From: Actinomycetes bacterium
GTDB lineage: Bacteria > Actinomycetota > Thermoleophilia > RBG-16-64-13
Assembly: GCA_021372435.1 (NCBI GenBank)
Contig: JAJFUK010000080.1
Span: 1-49,660 of the forward strand
DNA length: 49,660 bases
Direction of reading: 5' to 3'
A program made the translations under genes and the position numbers. Under the pieces are notes generated by a model that was not told the origin of the DNA, did no database searches, and worked only from the letters and a program-made list of their open reading frames with translations. Below, one piece after another: positions 31,574 through 41,226 of the stretch (within the stretch, counting starts at the first letter, position 1; the number at the start of each line of letters is the position of its first letter).

Positions 31574-34084
31574 TCAGCTTGACACTGAGTCTCTGACCGC
31601 GGTCTCCACAAGAGCGCGGTAACTTTCCGCCAACTCCTGGGCCCTCTCATCCCCGGCCGCCTCGGCGTAGATGTGAAAGAGCGGCTCCTCCGCGTCGGGC
31701 AGCACGAGGGCCCACTCCGAATGATCGAGGAATACCTTGATGCCGTCTACGAGAGACACCCGGCCGTGGCGGAGCTTCTCCATCATGCGGCGCATGACGG
31801 CTCCCTTGAGATCCCACGGGCATTCGGACGTGAGGTGGACCACGTGCGCCACCGGGACACGGGCGGCGAGCTGGGAGAGCGGTGCATCGGACGTCGAGAC
31901 CAGTTCGAGCACCTTCCCCAGCGCGAACAGGCCGTCCATGGAGGCAAGCACCGACGGATAGATGTATCCGCCATCGGTGCTGGCGGCGAAGATCGTGTTG
32001 GGCCTGGTGGCTTCGGCCATGAGAGCGGCCTTCGAATACTTGGTGCGCCTGATGGTCACCCCGGTAGAGGCCACCACCTGCTCGCCGAGGCGCGTCGCGT
32101 GCAGCGGTAGGGCGGCCACGCCCGAGCCGGCCTCCCGAGCCGCCTGCTGCAGGAGCAGGAGAAGCAGAGTCGAGGAAGAGATGAGCTCGCCCTTCTCATC
32201 TACGATGTACAGGTACTCGGCTCCAGGGTCAAGGATCGCTCCCAGATCCGCCTCCATGGCCCGGACCAACTCCCCCACCCGCGCCGCCGCCGGCGGCAGA
32301 CTATCGGCCGGAGTGAATCGGGAGCGCATGCGAGAAAACGTATTCAGCGCCATCGTCTCGACGCCCAGATTGTCCAGTGTGGACGGGAAGAAGAACGCGG
32401 GCGCGGACGACGAGTAGTCGAGCACAAGGCGGGGCTGGCGCCCTCTGATGGCCACCGTGTTCCAATTCTCGAGGAGCGAGTTGGTGTAGGTCTCGATGAC
32501 CCGGGGCGGATACACGACCTGGCCCATCTCTTCGAAGGGGGCCCGACGGAAGTCCTCGCGAAAGTAGAGGTTCTCGATGGCCCGCTCCCGCCGGCCGTCC
32601 ACCGGAACACCGGGGGGCTCGGAAAACAGCAGCTCCACCTGCTCGGGGTTTTCCAAGCTCATGCGTACGTGGATGCCCCCGACCGCGTTGCCGCTTTTGA
32701 TGTCGAAACGGTTGACCGCCAGTGGAGCGGTTGTGAGATCGCGGACATTGACCCCGGTCGAATTGAGGCCGCTGATGATGGCCCGCTTGAGGACCCGGCA
32801 GGCCTGGTGCGTGTCCCGGCTGGTGGTCACGTAGGTGCCCTTGCCGACCAACGTGCCGTAGGACATGGCGAGACGCATGGCCATCTCGGGCGTGACATCC
32901 ACGTTCGCGAGGCCGCGTACACCGTTGTGCCCGAAGAGGGTGCTCGGTCCCCGCGTCTCCCATACGATGGACGACCGCACGGTGGAACCCGGTTCGATGT
33001 TCTTGAAGGGATAGATCTTGACGTTGTTGGCGACCACGGCGTTCCGGCCGATGATCGAGCGGTCGCCCACCACGACTCCCTCCGCGAGGTGGGCGTTCTC
33101 GTGCACCTCGACCGCGTTGCCGACTATGGCGCCGCTCACCGACGCCCCGGAACCGATGTAGACGTTCTCCCCCAGGACGGAGTCCCCCACCTGAGCGCCG
33201 GCGCGCAGGACCGTGTTGTCTCCCAACACGGTGTGGGAAAGGACCCGCGCTCCTGCTTCTATGCGGACGTTCTCGCCTATCACTGCGGGTCCCTCGACAT
33301 CGTCGAGAGTGTCAAGGGATGCTCCCTGCGCTACCCAGATGTTGCCGCGCAACCGGACCCCGGGCGGTGTGACCTTGACCTTTCCGTCGAGTGCGTCCCG
33401 GTTGGCCTGCAGGTACTGCTCCAGGCTGCCGATATCCTGCCAATAGCCGTCGCAGATGACCCCGTACAACGGCTTCTGCATATCGAAGAGTTTGGGGAAG
33501 AGCTCATGGCTGAAGTCGTAGGGCTGTCCTTCGGGGATATGATCGAGCACCTGAGGCTCGATCACATATATGCCGGTGTTGACGGTGTCGGAAAAGACCT
33601 GGCCCCAGCCGGGCTTTTCCAGGAAGCGTTGGATACGCCCCTCATCGTCGACTATGACCACCCCGAACTCGAGGGGGTTGGCCACGCTCTTGAGGGCGAT
33701 CGTCACGGTGGCCTCCCGCTCTTTGTGAAATGCGACGATCTTGCCCAGGTCGAAGTCGGTGAGGGCATCGCCGCTGATGACGAGGAAGGTGTCGTCGAGC
33801 AGGTCCTTGGCGAGACGGATGGATCCGGCCGTGCCCGCCGGCGTTTCTTCCACCGTGTAGTCGATGCGCAGACCGAGGCTGCTGCCGTCGCCGAAATGAT
33901 TGCGGATGAGCCTGGGCAAGAAGGCCAGGGTCATGACGACTTCATTGATGCCGTGTCTTTGGAGCAGTTCCAAGATGTGCTGGATGGTGGGCTTGTTAAC
34001 CACGGGCACCATGGGCTTGGGCTGGTTGGAGGTGAGTGGCCGGAGACGCGTGCCTTGGCCTCCGGCCATGACTACTGCCTTCAC
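31574..34084 (-). CDS. Mannose-1-phosphate guanylyltransferase fused to a degenerate phosphomannomutase domain
   Basis: An 836-residue fusion. Residues 1-235 are a nucleotidyltransferase with [22 protein letters not shown] and [10 protein letters not shown]. Residues 240-375 are left-handed beta-helix hexapeptide repeats. The remainder resembles a phosphomannomutase, but key sites are altered: the TASHNP region reads VRMSLENP (473-480) and the metal loop DGDGDR reads DPGAEY (619-624). Mutase activity is therefore doubtful; a sugar-binding or regulatory role is possible. The GTG start follows AGGAGG at 5 nt. It would supply a nucleotide sugar for cell-surface glycans. Confidence 0.9.
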   Translation of the reverse strand: MKAVVMAGGQGTRLRPLTSNQPKPMVPVVNKPTIQHILELLQRHGINEVVMTLAFLPRLIRNHFGDGSSLGLRIDYTVEETPAGTAGSIRLAKDLLDDTFLVISGDALTDFDLGKIVAFHKEREATVTIALKSVANPLEFGVVIVDDEGRIQRFLEKPGWGQVFSDTVNTGIYVIEPQVLDHIPEGQPYDFSHELFPKLFDMQKPLYGVICDGYWQDIGSLEQYLQANRDALDGKVKVTPPGVRLRGNIWVAQGASLDTLDDVEGPAVIGENVRIEAGARVLSHTVLGDNTVLRAGAQVGDSVLGENVYIGSGASVSGAIVGNAVEVHENAHLAEGVVVGDRSIIGRNAVVANNVKIYPFKNIEPGSTVRSSIVWETRGPSTLFGHNGVRGLANVDVTPEMAMRLAMSYGTLVGKGTYVTTSRDTHQACRVLKRAIISGLNSTGVNVRDLTTAPLAVNRFDIKSGNAVGGIHVRMSLENPEQVELLFSEPPGVPVDGRRERAIENLYFREDFRRAPFEEMGQVVYPPRVIETYTNSLLENWNTVAIRGRQPRLVLDYSSSAPAFFFPSTLDNLGVETMALNTFSRMRSRFTPADSLPPAAARVGELVRAMEADLGAILDPGAEYLYIVDEKGELISSSTLLLLLLQQAAREAGSGVAALPLHATRLGEQVVASTGVTIRRTKYSKAALMAEATRPNTIFAASTDGGYIYPSVLASMDGLFALGKVLELVSTSDAPLSQLAARVPVAHVVHLTSECPWDLKGAVMRRMMEKLRHGRVSLVDGIKVFLDHSEWALVLPDAEEPLFHIYAEAAGDERAQELAESYRALVETAVRDSVSS

Positions 34085-34284
34085 ACAAGCCTCCTATCGA
34101 ACGTCGCGACCGTCATCTTAGAGTGGCTATTGCACTACGGCGAGTCCGACTGGAATCGTAGCACGGAGGGTCCGAGACCGCCGCGGCGCGTGTGCCGTCA
34201 CCGCCGAGCTCGGGCTTTTCACCGGGTCTTTGTGGAGCCGGGAGTGTGCACGACGAACGCTCCGCGGCTCGTCACGCTTTCAAG

Positions 34285-34358
34285 TCGGGACGGCCGGATT
34301 TGAACCGGCGACCTTCCGGCCCCCAGCCGGATGCGCTACCAAGCTACGCCACGTCCCG
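34285..34358 (-). tRNA. tRNA-Pro (anticodon GGG)
   Basis: The 74 nt gene folds as a complete cloverleaf: acceptor CGGGACG pairs with CGTCCCG, discriminator A, D-arm GTAGCTTGGTAGC, anticodon stem TCCGG/CCGGA around loop CTGGGGG, and T-arm GCCGG-TTCAAAT-CCGGC. The C at position 1 is typical of proline tRNA. CCA is not encoded, so it depends on the CCA-adding enzyme also found in this window. Confidence 0.95.
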
Positions 34359-34370
34359 ACGTTCCTGACC

Positions 34371-34376
34371 AGTATA
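34371..34376 (-). promoter_or_regulatory. -10 box for tRNA-Pro
   Basis: TATACT on the minus strand lies 12 nt before the tRNA 5' end, predicting a leader of about 6 nt. No clear -35 box at 17 nt. Confidence 0.45.
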
Positions 34377-34468
34377 GCGCGCGGCCCCGGCCCGGGCCAC
34401 AAAGAGGTGTCGCGGGTCAGAACCCCGGGTACGACGGGCGCCGGCCGTCGCACCCGAACGGAGAAACG

Positions 34469-35167
34469 TCACTTCTCAGCGTCCTGCTTCGACGTTTTCA
34501 GATCCGGATCGGTGGACTCTAAGCGTCTCTTGTTCCATGGGAACACCACCCGGGGCTCGGTGTGGCGCCACAATCTGACGAAGTTGCCGCGATGAGCCCA
34601 TAGGATGACGACGGACATCAGGCAGCAGACGACGATGTACGGCAGGGGCTGATCGAGAACGACGGCGGTCACCGGGAAGACGATGGTGCAAACGATGGAG
34701 GCTACGGAAACGATCCGAACGGTGAGCAGCAGGACGATGAACAGCCCCACTATGAAGGCCATGGGGATGGGCATCATCCCGATGGCCGCGCCGGCCCCGG
34801 TCGCCACTCCCTTGCCGCCCTTGCCGCGCAGGAAGATGGAGTAGTTGTGCCCGGCGATGCAGGCCAGGGCGACGAACACCGTCACCAAGGCGATCTGCGA
34901 ATCCGATGCTTCCGTATAACGAGCGAGGAGCAACCGGGCCAGCAGTACCGGGACGGCGCCCTTGAGAAGGTCGGCGATGAGGACCGCGATACCCAACGGC
35001 ACTCCCAGGACTCGGAAGGCGTTGGTCGTGCCGGCGTTGCCGCTCCCGTGTTCGCGGACGTCGAGGCCCTTGAAGGCTTTGCCGAAATAGACGCTGGGAG
35101 ACAAGGACCCGACGAGGTAGCCGAAGAACACCAAGCCGATCGCCGCCAGGATGCCTCCAGTGGTCAC
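34469..35167 (-). CDS. plsY: Acyl-phosphate:glycerol-3-phosphate acyltransferase PlsY
   Basis: It makes lysophosphatidic acid, the first step of phospholipid synthesis. The 232-residue membrane protein has five to six hydrophobic helices and the three PlsY loops: VGSLSPSVYFGK, HGSGNAGTTNAFRVLG and AGHNYSIFLRGKGGKGVATG. A polar C-terminal tail of about 35 residues is longer than usual. It overlaps der by 4 nt (ATGA). plsC, as a fusion with cmk, lies three genes upstream in the same run. Confidence 0.95.
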   Translation of the reverse strand: MTTGGILAAIGLVFFGYLVGSLSPSVYFGKAFKGLDVREHGSGNAGTTNAFRVLGVPLGIAVLIADLLKGAVPVLLARLLLARYTEASDSQIALVTVFVALACIAGHNYSIFLRGKGGKGVATGAGAAIGMMPIPMAFIVGLFIVLLLTVRIVSVASIVCTIVFPVTAVVLDQPLPYIVVCCLMSVVILWAHRGNFVRLWRHTEPRVVFPWNKRRLESTDPDLKTSKQDAEK

Positions 35168-36483
35168 GAGTATCTCTCTTCTTTACCCTCGAAGTCGATG
35201 ACGAGGGGGATCCCCCACATCTGGTGGTCCTCGCGCAGGCGGTTCTCCAGGTAGTACGCGAACGACTTGTTGACCAGAGCCCGCGCGTTCACCATGACCT
35301 TGAACCGCGGCGGACGAACGTCGTACTGTACCATGTAGAAGGTCTTGATCACCTTACTCCCCTTCGCCGCGGGCGGGTGCTTAGAGCGCAGCTCGTCCAG
35401 CCAGCGGTTGAGCTCGGCGGTGGGGATGCGGCTGCTGTATCGCCGGTGCAGGTCGCACGCCAGCGGTAGGATGCGGTCGACTCCCCGACGAGTAAGCGCC
35501 GAGACCGTGAGCCAGGGCGGCTTGAGCTGGGCCTTGGCCTTGAGACGGGCCGTGGCCTTGGGCAGGTCTAGGGTGCTGATGTCCCATTTGTTGAACAGAA
35601 CGGCTGTGGCGCACTTAGCGCGCTGGGCCTCGTACACCACCTGCAGGTCCAGATCGACCAGGCCTTCAGAGGCGTCCACTACGACCAAGGCGATATCACT
35701 GCGCTCCAGGGCCTTGAGCGCCCGTAGCGAGCTGTAGTACTCCACGTCGGTGGTGGTCCGCCTGCCCGGGCGCCGCAGACCGGCCGTGTCCACCAGAGTC
35801 ATCGCGGTGCCCTCGAAGATCAGCTCTGTGTCGATGGCGTCTCGAGTCGTCCCCGGGACCGAGCTCACGATCGTCCGCTGGTCGCCCAGGAGGGCGTTCG
35901 CCAGCGAGCTCTTGCCGACGTTGGGTCTTCCCACTATGGCGACACGGATGGGCGCGGCTTCGCTCTGGACCGCCGCCTCCTCAGGGAGGACCTTCACTAC
36001 CTCATCGAGCAGGTCGCCCACTCCCAGACCGTGCTCCGCCGACACGCCGATGGGCCCGCCGAGGCCGAGTTCCCAGTATTCGTTGAGATTGTCGCGGGCC
36101 ACCCGCGTGTCCTGCTTGTTGACGGCCAGGACTACCGGTACGCTACCCTTCCTGAGGAGCTGAGCGATCTCATGATCCTGAGGGACTACGCCGGACCGGC
36201 CGTCCACCAGAAAGATGACCACGGCCGCCTCTTGGAGGGCCAACTGGGCTTGTTTCCGGACCTCCTCCCCCAGAGGCCGGTCGCTTTCAAAGTCGATGCC
36301 ACCGGTGTCGACCACTACGAAGGAGCGGCCGTTCCAGTCGGCCTCCCCTTCTTTGCGGTCGCGGGTGACGCCGGATTCCGGCGCGACGACGGCCTCGCGC
36401 GTACCCGTGATGCGATTGAAGAGGGTCGACTTGCCCACGTTGGGGTATCCGATGATGGCTACGCGTGGCTTGGAGGTGTTCAC
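35164..36483 (-). CDS. der: Ribosome-assembly GTPase Der (EngA)
   Basis: It is needed for 50S ribosome assembly. Two tandem GTPase domains are visible, the first with GYPNVGKSTLFN, DTGGID and NKQD, the second with GRPNVGKSSLANALLG, DTAGLRR and NKWD, followed by a KH-like C-terminal domain (RPPRFKVMVNARALV). At 439 residues it has the usual length. GTG 36483 overlaps the ispH stop (GTGA) and has AAGGA upstream; a longer frame to 36582 would run into ispH without support. Confidence 0.96.
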   Translation of the reverse strand: MNTSKPRVAIIGYPNVGKSTLFNRITGTREAVVAPESGVTRDRKEGEADWNGRSFVVVDTGGIDFESDRPLGEEVRKQAQLALQEAAVVIFLVDGRSGVVPQDHEIAQLLRKGSVPVVLAVNKQDTRVARDNLNEYWELGLGGPIGVSAEHGLGVGDLLDEVVKVLPEEAAVQSEAAPIRVAIVGRPNVGKSSLANALLGDQRTIVSSVPGTTRDAIDTELIFEGTAMTLVDTAGLRRPGRRTTTDVEYYSSLRALKALERSDIALVVVDASEGLVDLDLQVVYEAQRAKCATAVLFNKWDISTLDLPKATARLKAKAQLKPPWLTVSALTRRGVDRILPLACDLHRRYSSRIPTAELNRWLDELRSKHPPAAKGSKVIKTFYMVQYDVRPPRFKVMVNARALVNKSFAYYLENRLREDHQMWGIPLVIDFEGKEERYS

Positions 36484-37328
36484 GGATCGATCCTTCGCAG
36501 GGCGGCCGCTACTGCTTCGATCTGCAGAGGCGGCGTGGAAGCCCCGGCCGTGACGCCTACCGTCCGCAGTCCCCGGAACCACCGGGGCTCTATCTCCTCA
36601 GGAGATTCGACGTGATAGGTGCGGGGCTGCTTAGCCGCGCAGAGCTCCGCCAGGCGCCGCGTGTTGCCCGACTCCTTGCCGCCGACGACCACGACGGCAT
36701 CGACCTCCGAGGCCATCGCCGTGGCCGCGCTCTGGCGTTGCTGGGTGGCGTTGCATATCGTGTTGTGGACCAGCAGCTCGCGCGCGCGGGGAGCGAGGCC
36801 GGCGACCAACTCCGCCAGGCGTTCCTCGGACTGAGTGGTCTGCACCACCACGCCGATGCGCTTCCCGGGAAGCTTCGCAGGCAGGTCCCCCGGGGATTCG
36901 ACCACCAGCGAGTCCTCGCCCGCGTAAGATCGGATGCCCAGCACCTCGGGATGGTCCGGCTCCCCAAGGATGACTACCAGGTACCCGTCCTCTTTCAGGC
37001 GTGCGGCCTTCTGCTGGGCCGCGGTGACAAAGGGGCAGGTCGCGTCGATGATCACGGCGTCGCAGCCATCAAGGATCTCCCTGGTATCCCGCGGGACCCC
37101 GTGTGAGCGAAGGATCACCGTCCCGCCCCGGATCCGGGCCGCGTCGGAGACCACCCCTACTCCCCGGGCCCTCAGGTCGGCGACCACCCCGGGATTGTGG
37201 ATGAGCGGGCCGAGGGTGTTGACCGGCGCCGGAGCCTCCTCCGCCGCCTGGTACGTCATCTCCAGGGCGCGCTCTACTCCCCAGCAAAAACCGGCACAGT
37301 CTGATATCCGGACGTCGAGTGGGCTCAT
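36480..37328 (-). CDS. ispH: 4-hydroxy-3-methylbut-2-enyl diphosphate reductase IspH
   Basis: The last enzyme of the MEP isoprenoid pathway, a [4Fe-4S] protein. The 282-residue sequence has the cluster cysteines in SDCAGFCWGV, DATCPFV and NTICNATQQRQ, plus LRSHGVP, GEPDHPEVLG and GGKESGNTRRL. It overlaps both neighbours by 4 nt, so it is part of a coupled chain from cmk-plsC to plsY. It has no S1 domain fusion, unlike some Gram-positive forms. Confidence 0.96.
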   Translation of the reverse strand: MSPLDVRISDCAGFCWGVERALEMTYQAAEEAPAPVNTLGPLIHNPGVVADLRARGVGVVSDAARIRGGTVILRSHGVPRDTREILDGCDAVIIDATCPFVTAAQQKAARLKEDGYLVVILGEPDHPEVLGIRSYAGEDSLVVESPGDLPAKLPGKRIGVVVQTTQSEERLAELVAGLAPRARELLVHNTICNATQQRQSAATAMASEVDAVVVVGGKESGNTRRLAELCAAKQPRTYHVESPEEIEPRWFRGLRTVGVTAGASTPPLQIEAVAAALRRIDP

Positions 37329-38713
37329 GTCCGGCCGGAGGTCTCCGAGAGCAGGACCTGGAAGGCTTCGACCAGACGCTCCGTCGCCACGGCGGCCCGC
37401 TGGGAACGCGGCAGCTCGTCGCCCGGCACTTCGACCGCGGGGCCGAAGGTCACCCGCACTCTGGAGAACCGTGGCAGGCGGTCTCGGACCACCCGGTCCG
37501 TGCCTCTCATGACGACGGGGATCGTCGTCACCCCCTCCCGCAACGAGAACATGGCCACCCCCGCCTGGATCTCTCCGAGGTCCTTCTCGCGCTGCCGCCG
37601 GCCCTCGGGGAACAGGCCCAGCACGGCGCCGGCGTCGAGCACCTCAAGCGCGCGTCTCACCGCCCCGCGATCTGCCGCTCCTCGCTTCACGGGAAAGGCC
37701 CCCAGCTTCTCGATGATCCAACCGAGAGGCTTGAAGCTCCATAGTTCGGCCTTGGCCATGAAGTGGATCATGCGGGGCGAGGAGACGCCGAGAAAGAACG
37801 GATCGAGGTTCGACCGGTGGTTGCTTGCAAGCACCACGGGACCGATGGCCGGCACGTTTTCAGCTCCGGTGATCTCCATGCGATAGAGGAAACGAACCAT
37901 TTCAGGGACGAAGAAGAACAAGAACCGGTAGAGCAACGTGTCGAGCGGTCCGCGGACCATGCCGCAGAGCGGCCATTTCGTGCCCCAGCGGGGGTCGACC
38001 GGCGGCTCCGGCGCTTTTGCCGGCCCAACCAGGACGGTAGGGGCGCTCTCGCCGCCCTTTCGGGCGGCGAGAGCGCACACGGCGGCCACCACTTCCTCTA
38101 TGGTCATGCCGGTAGTGTCGATCTCCACCGCGTCGGCGGCCTTTCGGAGGGGGGCCAGGGCGCGCCTCGAGTCGTAGGCGTCGCGGGCGGCGATGTCGGC
38201 GATCAACTCGTCGAGAGGTTGCCACACACCCTGGACTTGAAGCTGGAGCTGCCGTCTGCGGGCCCGCTCCTCGATACCGGCAGTGAGAAAGACCTTGACG
38301 TCGGCCTCGGGCACCACCACCGTGCCCATGTCGCGGCCTTCTAGGATAACGTTGCCCTGTACCGCCTCCTGCCGCTGTTTTTCGGTGAGGACCGCCCGTA
38401 CGGCCGGCTCGGCGGATACGGCCGAGACGTTCTGACTGACCAGGCGGCCGCGTATCTCGTCGGTGACCTCCCGCCCGCCGACGAAGACCCGGGTGAGGTC
38501 GTTCTCGCGCTCTTCGAGGCGTAGTGGGGCCGTAGCAGCCAAAGCACCTACATCGGCGATACGGTCGGGGACCAGTCCCGCTTCCAGCGCCAGCAGAGTC
38601 ACGGTCCGGTACATGGCTCCCGTGTCCAGGTAGCGGAGGCCGAGCCTCTTGGCCACTTCCCGGGCGATGGTGCTCTTGCCGGAGCCGGCGGGACCGTCGA
38701 GGGCTATGATCAC
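37325..38713 (-). CDS. Fusion of cytidylate kinase and 1-acylglycerol-3-phosphate acyltransferase
   Basis: A 462-residue two-domain protein. The first part (about 1-215) is Cmk, with the P-loop GPAGSGKST, YLDTGAMYRTVTLLAL and LEGRDMGTVVVPEADVKVFL. After a Pro-rich linker comes PlsC, with LASNHRSNLDPFFLG (the HxxxxD motif) and PEGRRQREKDLGE. The fusion joins CMP phosphorylation with phosphatidic acid synthesis; CTP is used to make CDP-diacylglycerol, so a link is conceivable (inference). GTG 38713 overlaps the aroA stop; the in-frame start at 38731 is less likely. Confidence 0.92.
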   Translation of the reverse strand: MIIALDGPAGSGKSTIAREVAKRLGLRYLDTGAMYRTVTLLALEAGLVPDRIADVGALAATAPLRLEERENDLTRVFVGGREVTDEIRGRLVSQNVSAVSAEPAVRAVLTEKQRQEAVQGNVILEGRDMGTVVVPEADVKVFLTAGIEERARRRQLQLQVQGVWQPLDELIADIAARDAYDSRRALAPLRKAADAVEIDTTGMTIEEVVAAVCALAARKGGESAPTVLVGPAKAPEPPVDPRWGTKWPLCGMVRGPLDTLLYRFLFFFVPEMVRFLYRMEITGAENVPAIGPVVLASNHRSNLDPFFLGVSSPRMIHFMAKAELWSFKPLGWIIEKLGAFPVKRGAADRGAVRRALEVLDAGAVLGLFPEGRRQREKDLGEIQAGVAMFSLREGVTTIPVVMRGTDRVVRDRLPRFSRVRVTFGPAVEVPGDELPRSQRAAVATERLVEAFQVLLSETSGRT

Positions 38714-40098
38714 GTGTGCACCTCGGAGCATGCTCTGGAAGCGTCCGTTGTGGGATGGACGGTTCTACTTGTACCGCCCAAGGCGGCGAAGGCATCGACG
38801 AAGCCTGGGTACGACACCCCGATGCACTCGACGTCGTCCACCTGGACCCCCTTCCGGGAGGCCGCTCCGGCGACGGCTCCCACCATCGCCAGGCGATGGT
38901 CGGCATGCGAGGCGACCTGTCCTCCCTGCCAGCCGTCCGGACGGCCGGTGACGTCCATGCCGTCAGAGTGTTCGACTATCTCCACGCCCAAGCTCGTCAG
39001 CAGCCCGGCCATCGCCCTCAAGCGGTCGCTCTCTTTGGCGCGCAACTCCGCGGCTCCCCGCAGTCGGGAGGTTCCCCGCGCCTTAGCCGCGGCGAGCAGA
39101 AACAAGGGCAGTTCGTCTATCAATGCGGGCACTTCGGACCGATCGACGTCGGTGGCGGTCAGGTCGCTTGTGTGGGCGCACACTTGGCCGACGGGCTCGG
39201 GCCCGGCCGGGGGTCCTTGTTCTACGTGTATCTGCGCCCCCATACGTGCCAAGACCTTGAGAAGACCGGTCCGGGTAGGATTCAGTCCCACATTTGGAAG
39301 CCTCACCTCGGAGTCGGGGACCAGGAGGGCGGCCACTATGAAGAACGCCGCCGAGCTGATGTCACCCGGTACGGCGACGTGCTCCATGTGAAGTGACTCT
39401 ACCGGCCACACCCGGACCGTGCCGGGGCCGTCCGGCGCGCCCTCTCGCTCGACACGGCCTCCCGCGTATCCAATCAGCCGCTCGGTGTGATCCCGGCAGA
39501 GGGCCGGCTCGTATACCGCCGTCTCCCCGTGCGCCCGCAGACCCGCGAGAAGTATGCAGGACTTGACCTGCGCAGAGGCTACTTCCAAGTGGTGTGTCAG
39601 TCCCTTGAGCAGGGCACCCCGCACCGCGATCGGCGGCAGGGTCCCGCCCCGGCGTCCTGTCACGGAGGCTCCCATGGCGGCCAGCGGCTGCAGAACGCGC
39701 GCCATGGGACGGCGTCTGATGCTGGCGTCGCCGGTAAGGATGCACAGGAAGTCGCGAGAGGCCACCAATCCTGGTACCAGCCGGATCAGCGTACCCGAGT
39801 CGGCTACATCGATCACATCTTCCGGCTCGGCCAGACCTTCCCAGCCCCGGCCGTGCACCACGAGCCGGTCGCCCTGCTCCGCCACCTCTACGCCCAAGGC
39901 CCGCACCGCGGCTACCGTCGCCCGGGTGTCGGCCGAACGTAGAAAGCCGGTCACCGTCAACGGACCGCTGTTGACGGCTCCCAAAAGGACCGCCCGGTGT
40001 GATACGGACTTGTCCCCCGGTACCTGCAGCGTCCCTTTGATCCCATCCGTTGCCGGGAGGAAGACGGCTCCGGCGGGAACGTCACTCACTGTCATCAC
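38710..40098 (-). CDS. aroA: 3-phosphoshikimate 1-carboxyvinyltransferase (EPSP synthase)
   Basis: The sixth shikimate-pathway enzyme. The 462-residue protein has VPGDKSVSHRAVLLGAV, SGTLIRLVPGL, VPGDISSAAFFIVAALL, LRAKESDRLRAMAGLL and DHRLAMVGAVAG, with phosphate- and PEP-binding residues in place. It overlaps the upstream prephenate dehydrogenase gene by 17 nt and the downstream kinase by 4 nt. The active-site phrase around Gly-Ala in the first half is not judged for glyphosate class. Confidence 0.96.
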   Translation of the reverse strand: MMTVSDVPAGAVFLPATDGIKGTLQVPGDKSVSHRAVLLGAVNSGPLTVTGFLRSADTRATVAAVRALGVEVAEQGDRLVVHGRGWEGLAEPEDVIDVADSGTLIRLVPGLVASRDFLCILTGDASIRRRPMARVLQPLAAMGASVTGRRGGTLPPIAVRGALLKGLTHHLEVASAQVKSCILLAGLRAHGETAVYEPALCRDHTERLIGYAGGRVEREGAPDGPGTVRVWPVESLHMEHVAVPGDISSAAFFIVAALLVPDSEVRLPNVGLNPTRTGLLKVLARMGAQIHVEQGPPAGPEPVGQVCAHTSDLTATDVDRSEVPALIDELPLFLLAAAKARGTSRLRGAAELRAKESDRLRAMAGLLTSLGVEIVEHSDGMDVTGRPDGWQGGQVASHADHRLAMVGAVAGAASRKGVQVDDVECIGVSYPGFVDAFAALGGTSRTVHPTTDASRACSEVHT

Positions 40099-41221
40099 CC
40101 ATGAAGCTCACCCGGGAAGGATAACCCAGACCGTTCAACAGAACGGCTGCTCCTTCGGCCACATCCCGACCCGCGACGAAGAGGACCAGATCACCGCCCA
40201 CGCTCCTACTCATATGGTGGAGAGTCAGGTCTTCGACGTTTATCTTCGCCTCGCCGAGGGCCGACATGACCCGCGATATGGAGCCGGGGACATCCGGCAC
40301 CCGTACGGTGACCTTGTGGAGCGTCTCGGGAGTGATGTCGGCGAGCTCGAGCATCTCCTCCCTGTAACGGGCCGCCGCGTCGATGGCCTCGCCGATACCG
40401 GTCTCGTCGGCCGCCCGCAGACATCCGGAGAACTCCTGGAGAGAGGCGGCTATCGCCTCCAGTGAATCGGCCAGAGCTTCGCGGTTCTCGAGGAAGATAT
40501 CGCGCCACATGGGTGGGTTGGCGCCTGCCACACGGGTCAGATCGGTGAAGCTGGAGCCGACCCACTGCAGGGCCCGTTTGCCCGCCGCGTTGAAGCCGCC
40601 GGCGTGCTCCATCAGGACATTGGCCAGCACGTGCGGCATGTGACTGATGACCGCCATGATCTGGTCATGGGCGACCGGGTCGATGAGGGTGGGCTTGGCT
40701 CCCAGATCGAGGACGAACCGCTGCAGCATCTCGTAAAGCCGCGGGAACGCCGCCCCGGTGGTGCAGAGGAAGTAGGCGGCCCTCTCGAACAGGTCGGCAC
40801 GTGCGTAGCGCACGCCGGCATCGGCCGCTCCGCACATGGGATGGCCCCCGATGAAGAGCGAGCGGGCCTCTGGTGAGAGACTGCTCATGATCACCGATTT
40901 GGTGCTCCCGGTGTCGGTGATGAGACGCGGCTTGGGTTCCGCGGCCGCGCACTCTTCGACGACTGCGGGAATGCTCCGCACGGGCGTAGAGACCACGACC
41001 AGGTCGGCGTATGCAGCCGCCTCTCCCGCACTGGCTGCCGCTTCGGTTATGACGCCGGCGTCCAAAGCCTCTTCCAGTGCGGCCGTATCGGTGTCGAATC
41101 CGACGACCTCGTCCACCTCGGCCCGGCTCTGAGCGGCAAGCGCCAGGCTGCCTCCCATCATCCCGACGCCCACCACGGCCAAACGATGTACGCCACTATG
41201 TGTCCGACGGGAATCTGCCAC
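40082..41221 (-). CDS. tyrA: Prephenate dehydrogenase with C-terminal ACT domain
   Basis: It converts prephenate to 4-hydroxyphenylpyruvate on the way to tyrosine. The 379-residue protein starts with a Rossmann VVGVGMMGGSLALAA, then VSTPVRSIP, TDTGSTKSVI, GGHPMCGAADAGV and a helical dimerisation domain. The last 75 residues form an ACT domain (LHKVTVRVPDVPGSISRVMSAL), which often binds Tyr for feedback control. GTG start lies 5 nt after the aroF stop. Confidence 0.93.
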   Translation of the reverse strand: MADSRRTHSGVHRLAVVGVGMMGGSLALAAQSRAEVDEVVGFDTDTAALEEALDAGVITEAAASAGEAAAYADLVVVSTPVRSIPAVVEECAAAEPKPRLITDTGSTKSVIMSSLSPEARSLFIGGHPMCGAADAGVRYARADLFERAAYFLCTTGAAFPRLYEMLQRFVLDLGAKPTLIDPVAHDQIMAVISHMPHVLANVLMEHAGGFNAAGKRALQWVGSSFTDLTRVAGANPPMWRDIFLENREALADSLEAIAASLQEFSGCLRAADETGIGEAIDAAARYREEMLELADITPETLHKVTVRVPDVPGSISRVMSALGEAKINVEDLTLHHMSRSVGGDLVLFVAGRDVAEGAAVLLNGLGYPSRVSFMGDDSE

Positions 41222-41226
41222 GGGCC

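Noticed and set aside
32669-34303. 544-codon open frame opposite the guanylyltransferase gene
   Set aside because: It is the antisense shadow of a well-recognised gene in GC-rich DNA and has no recognisable domain.
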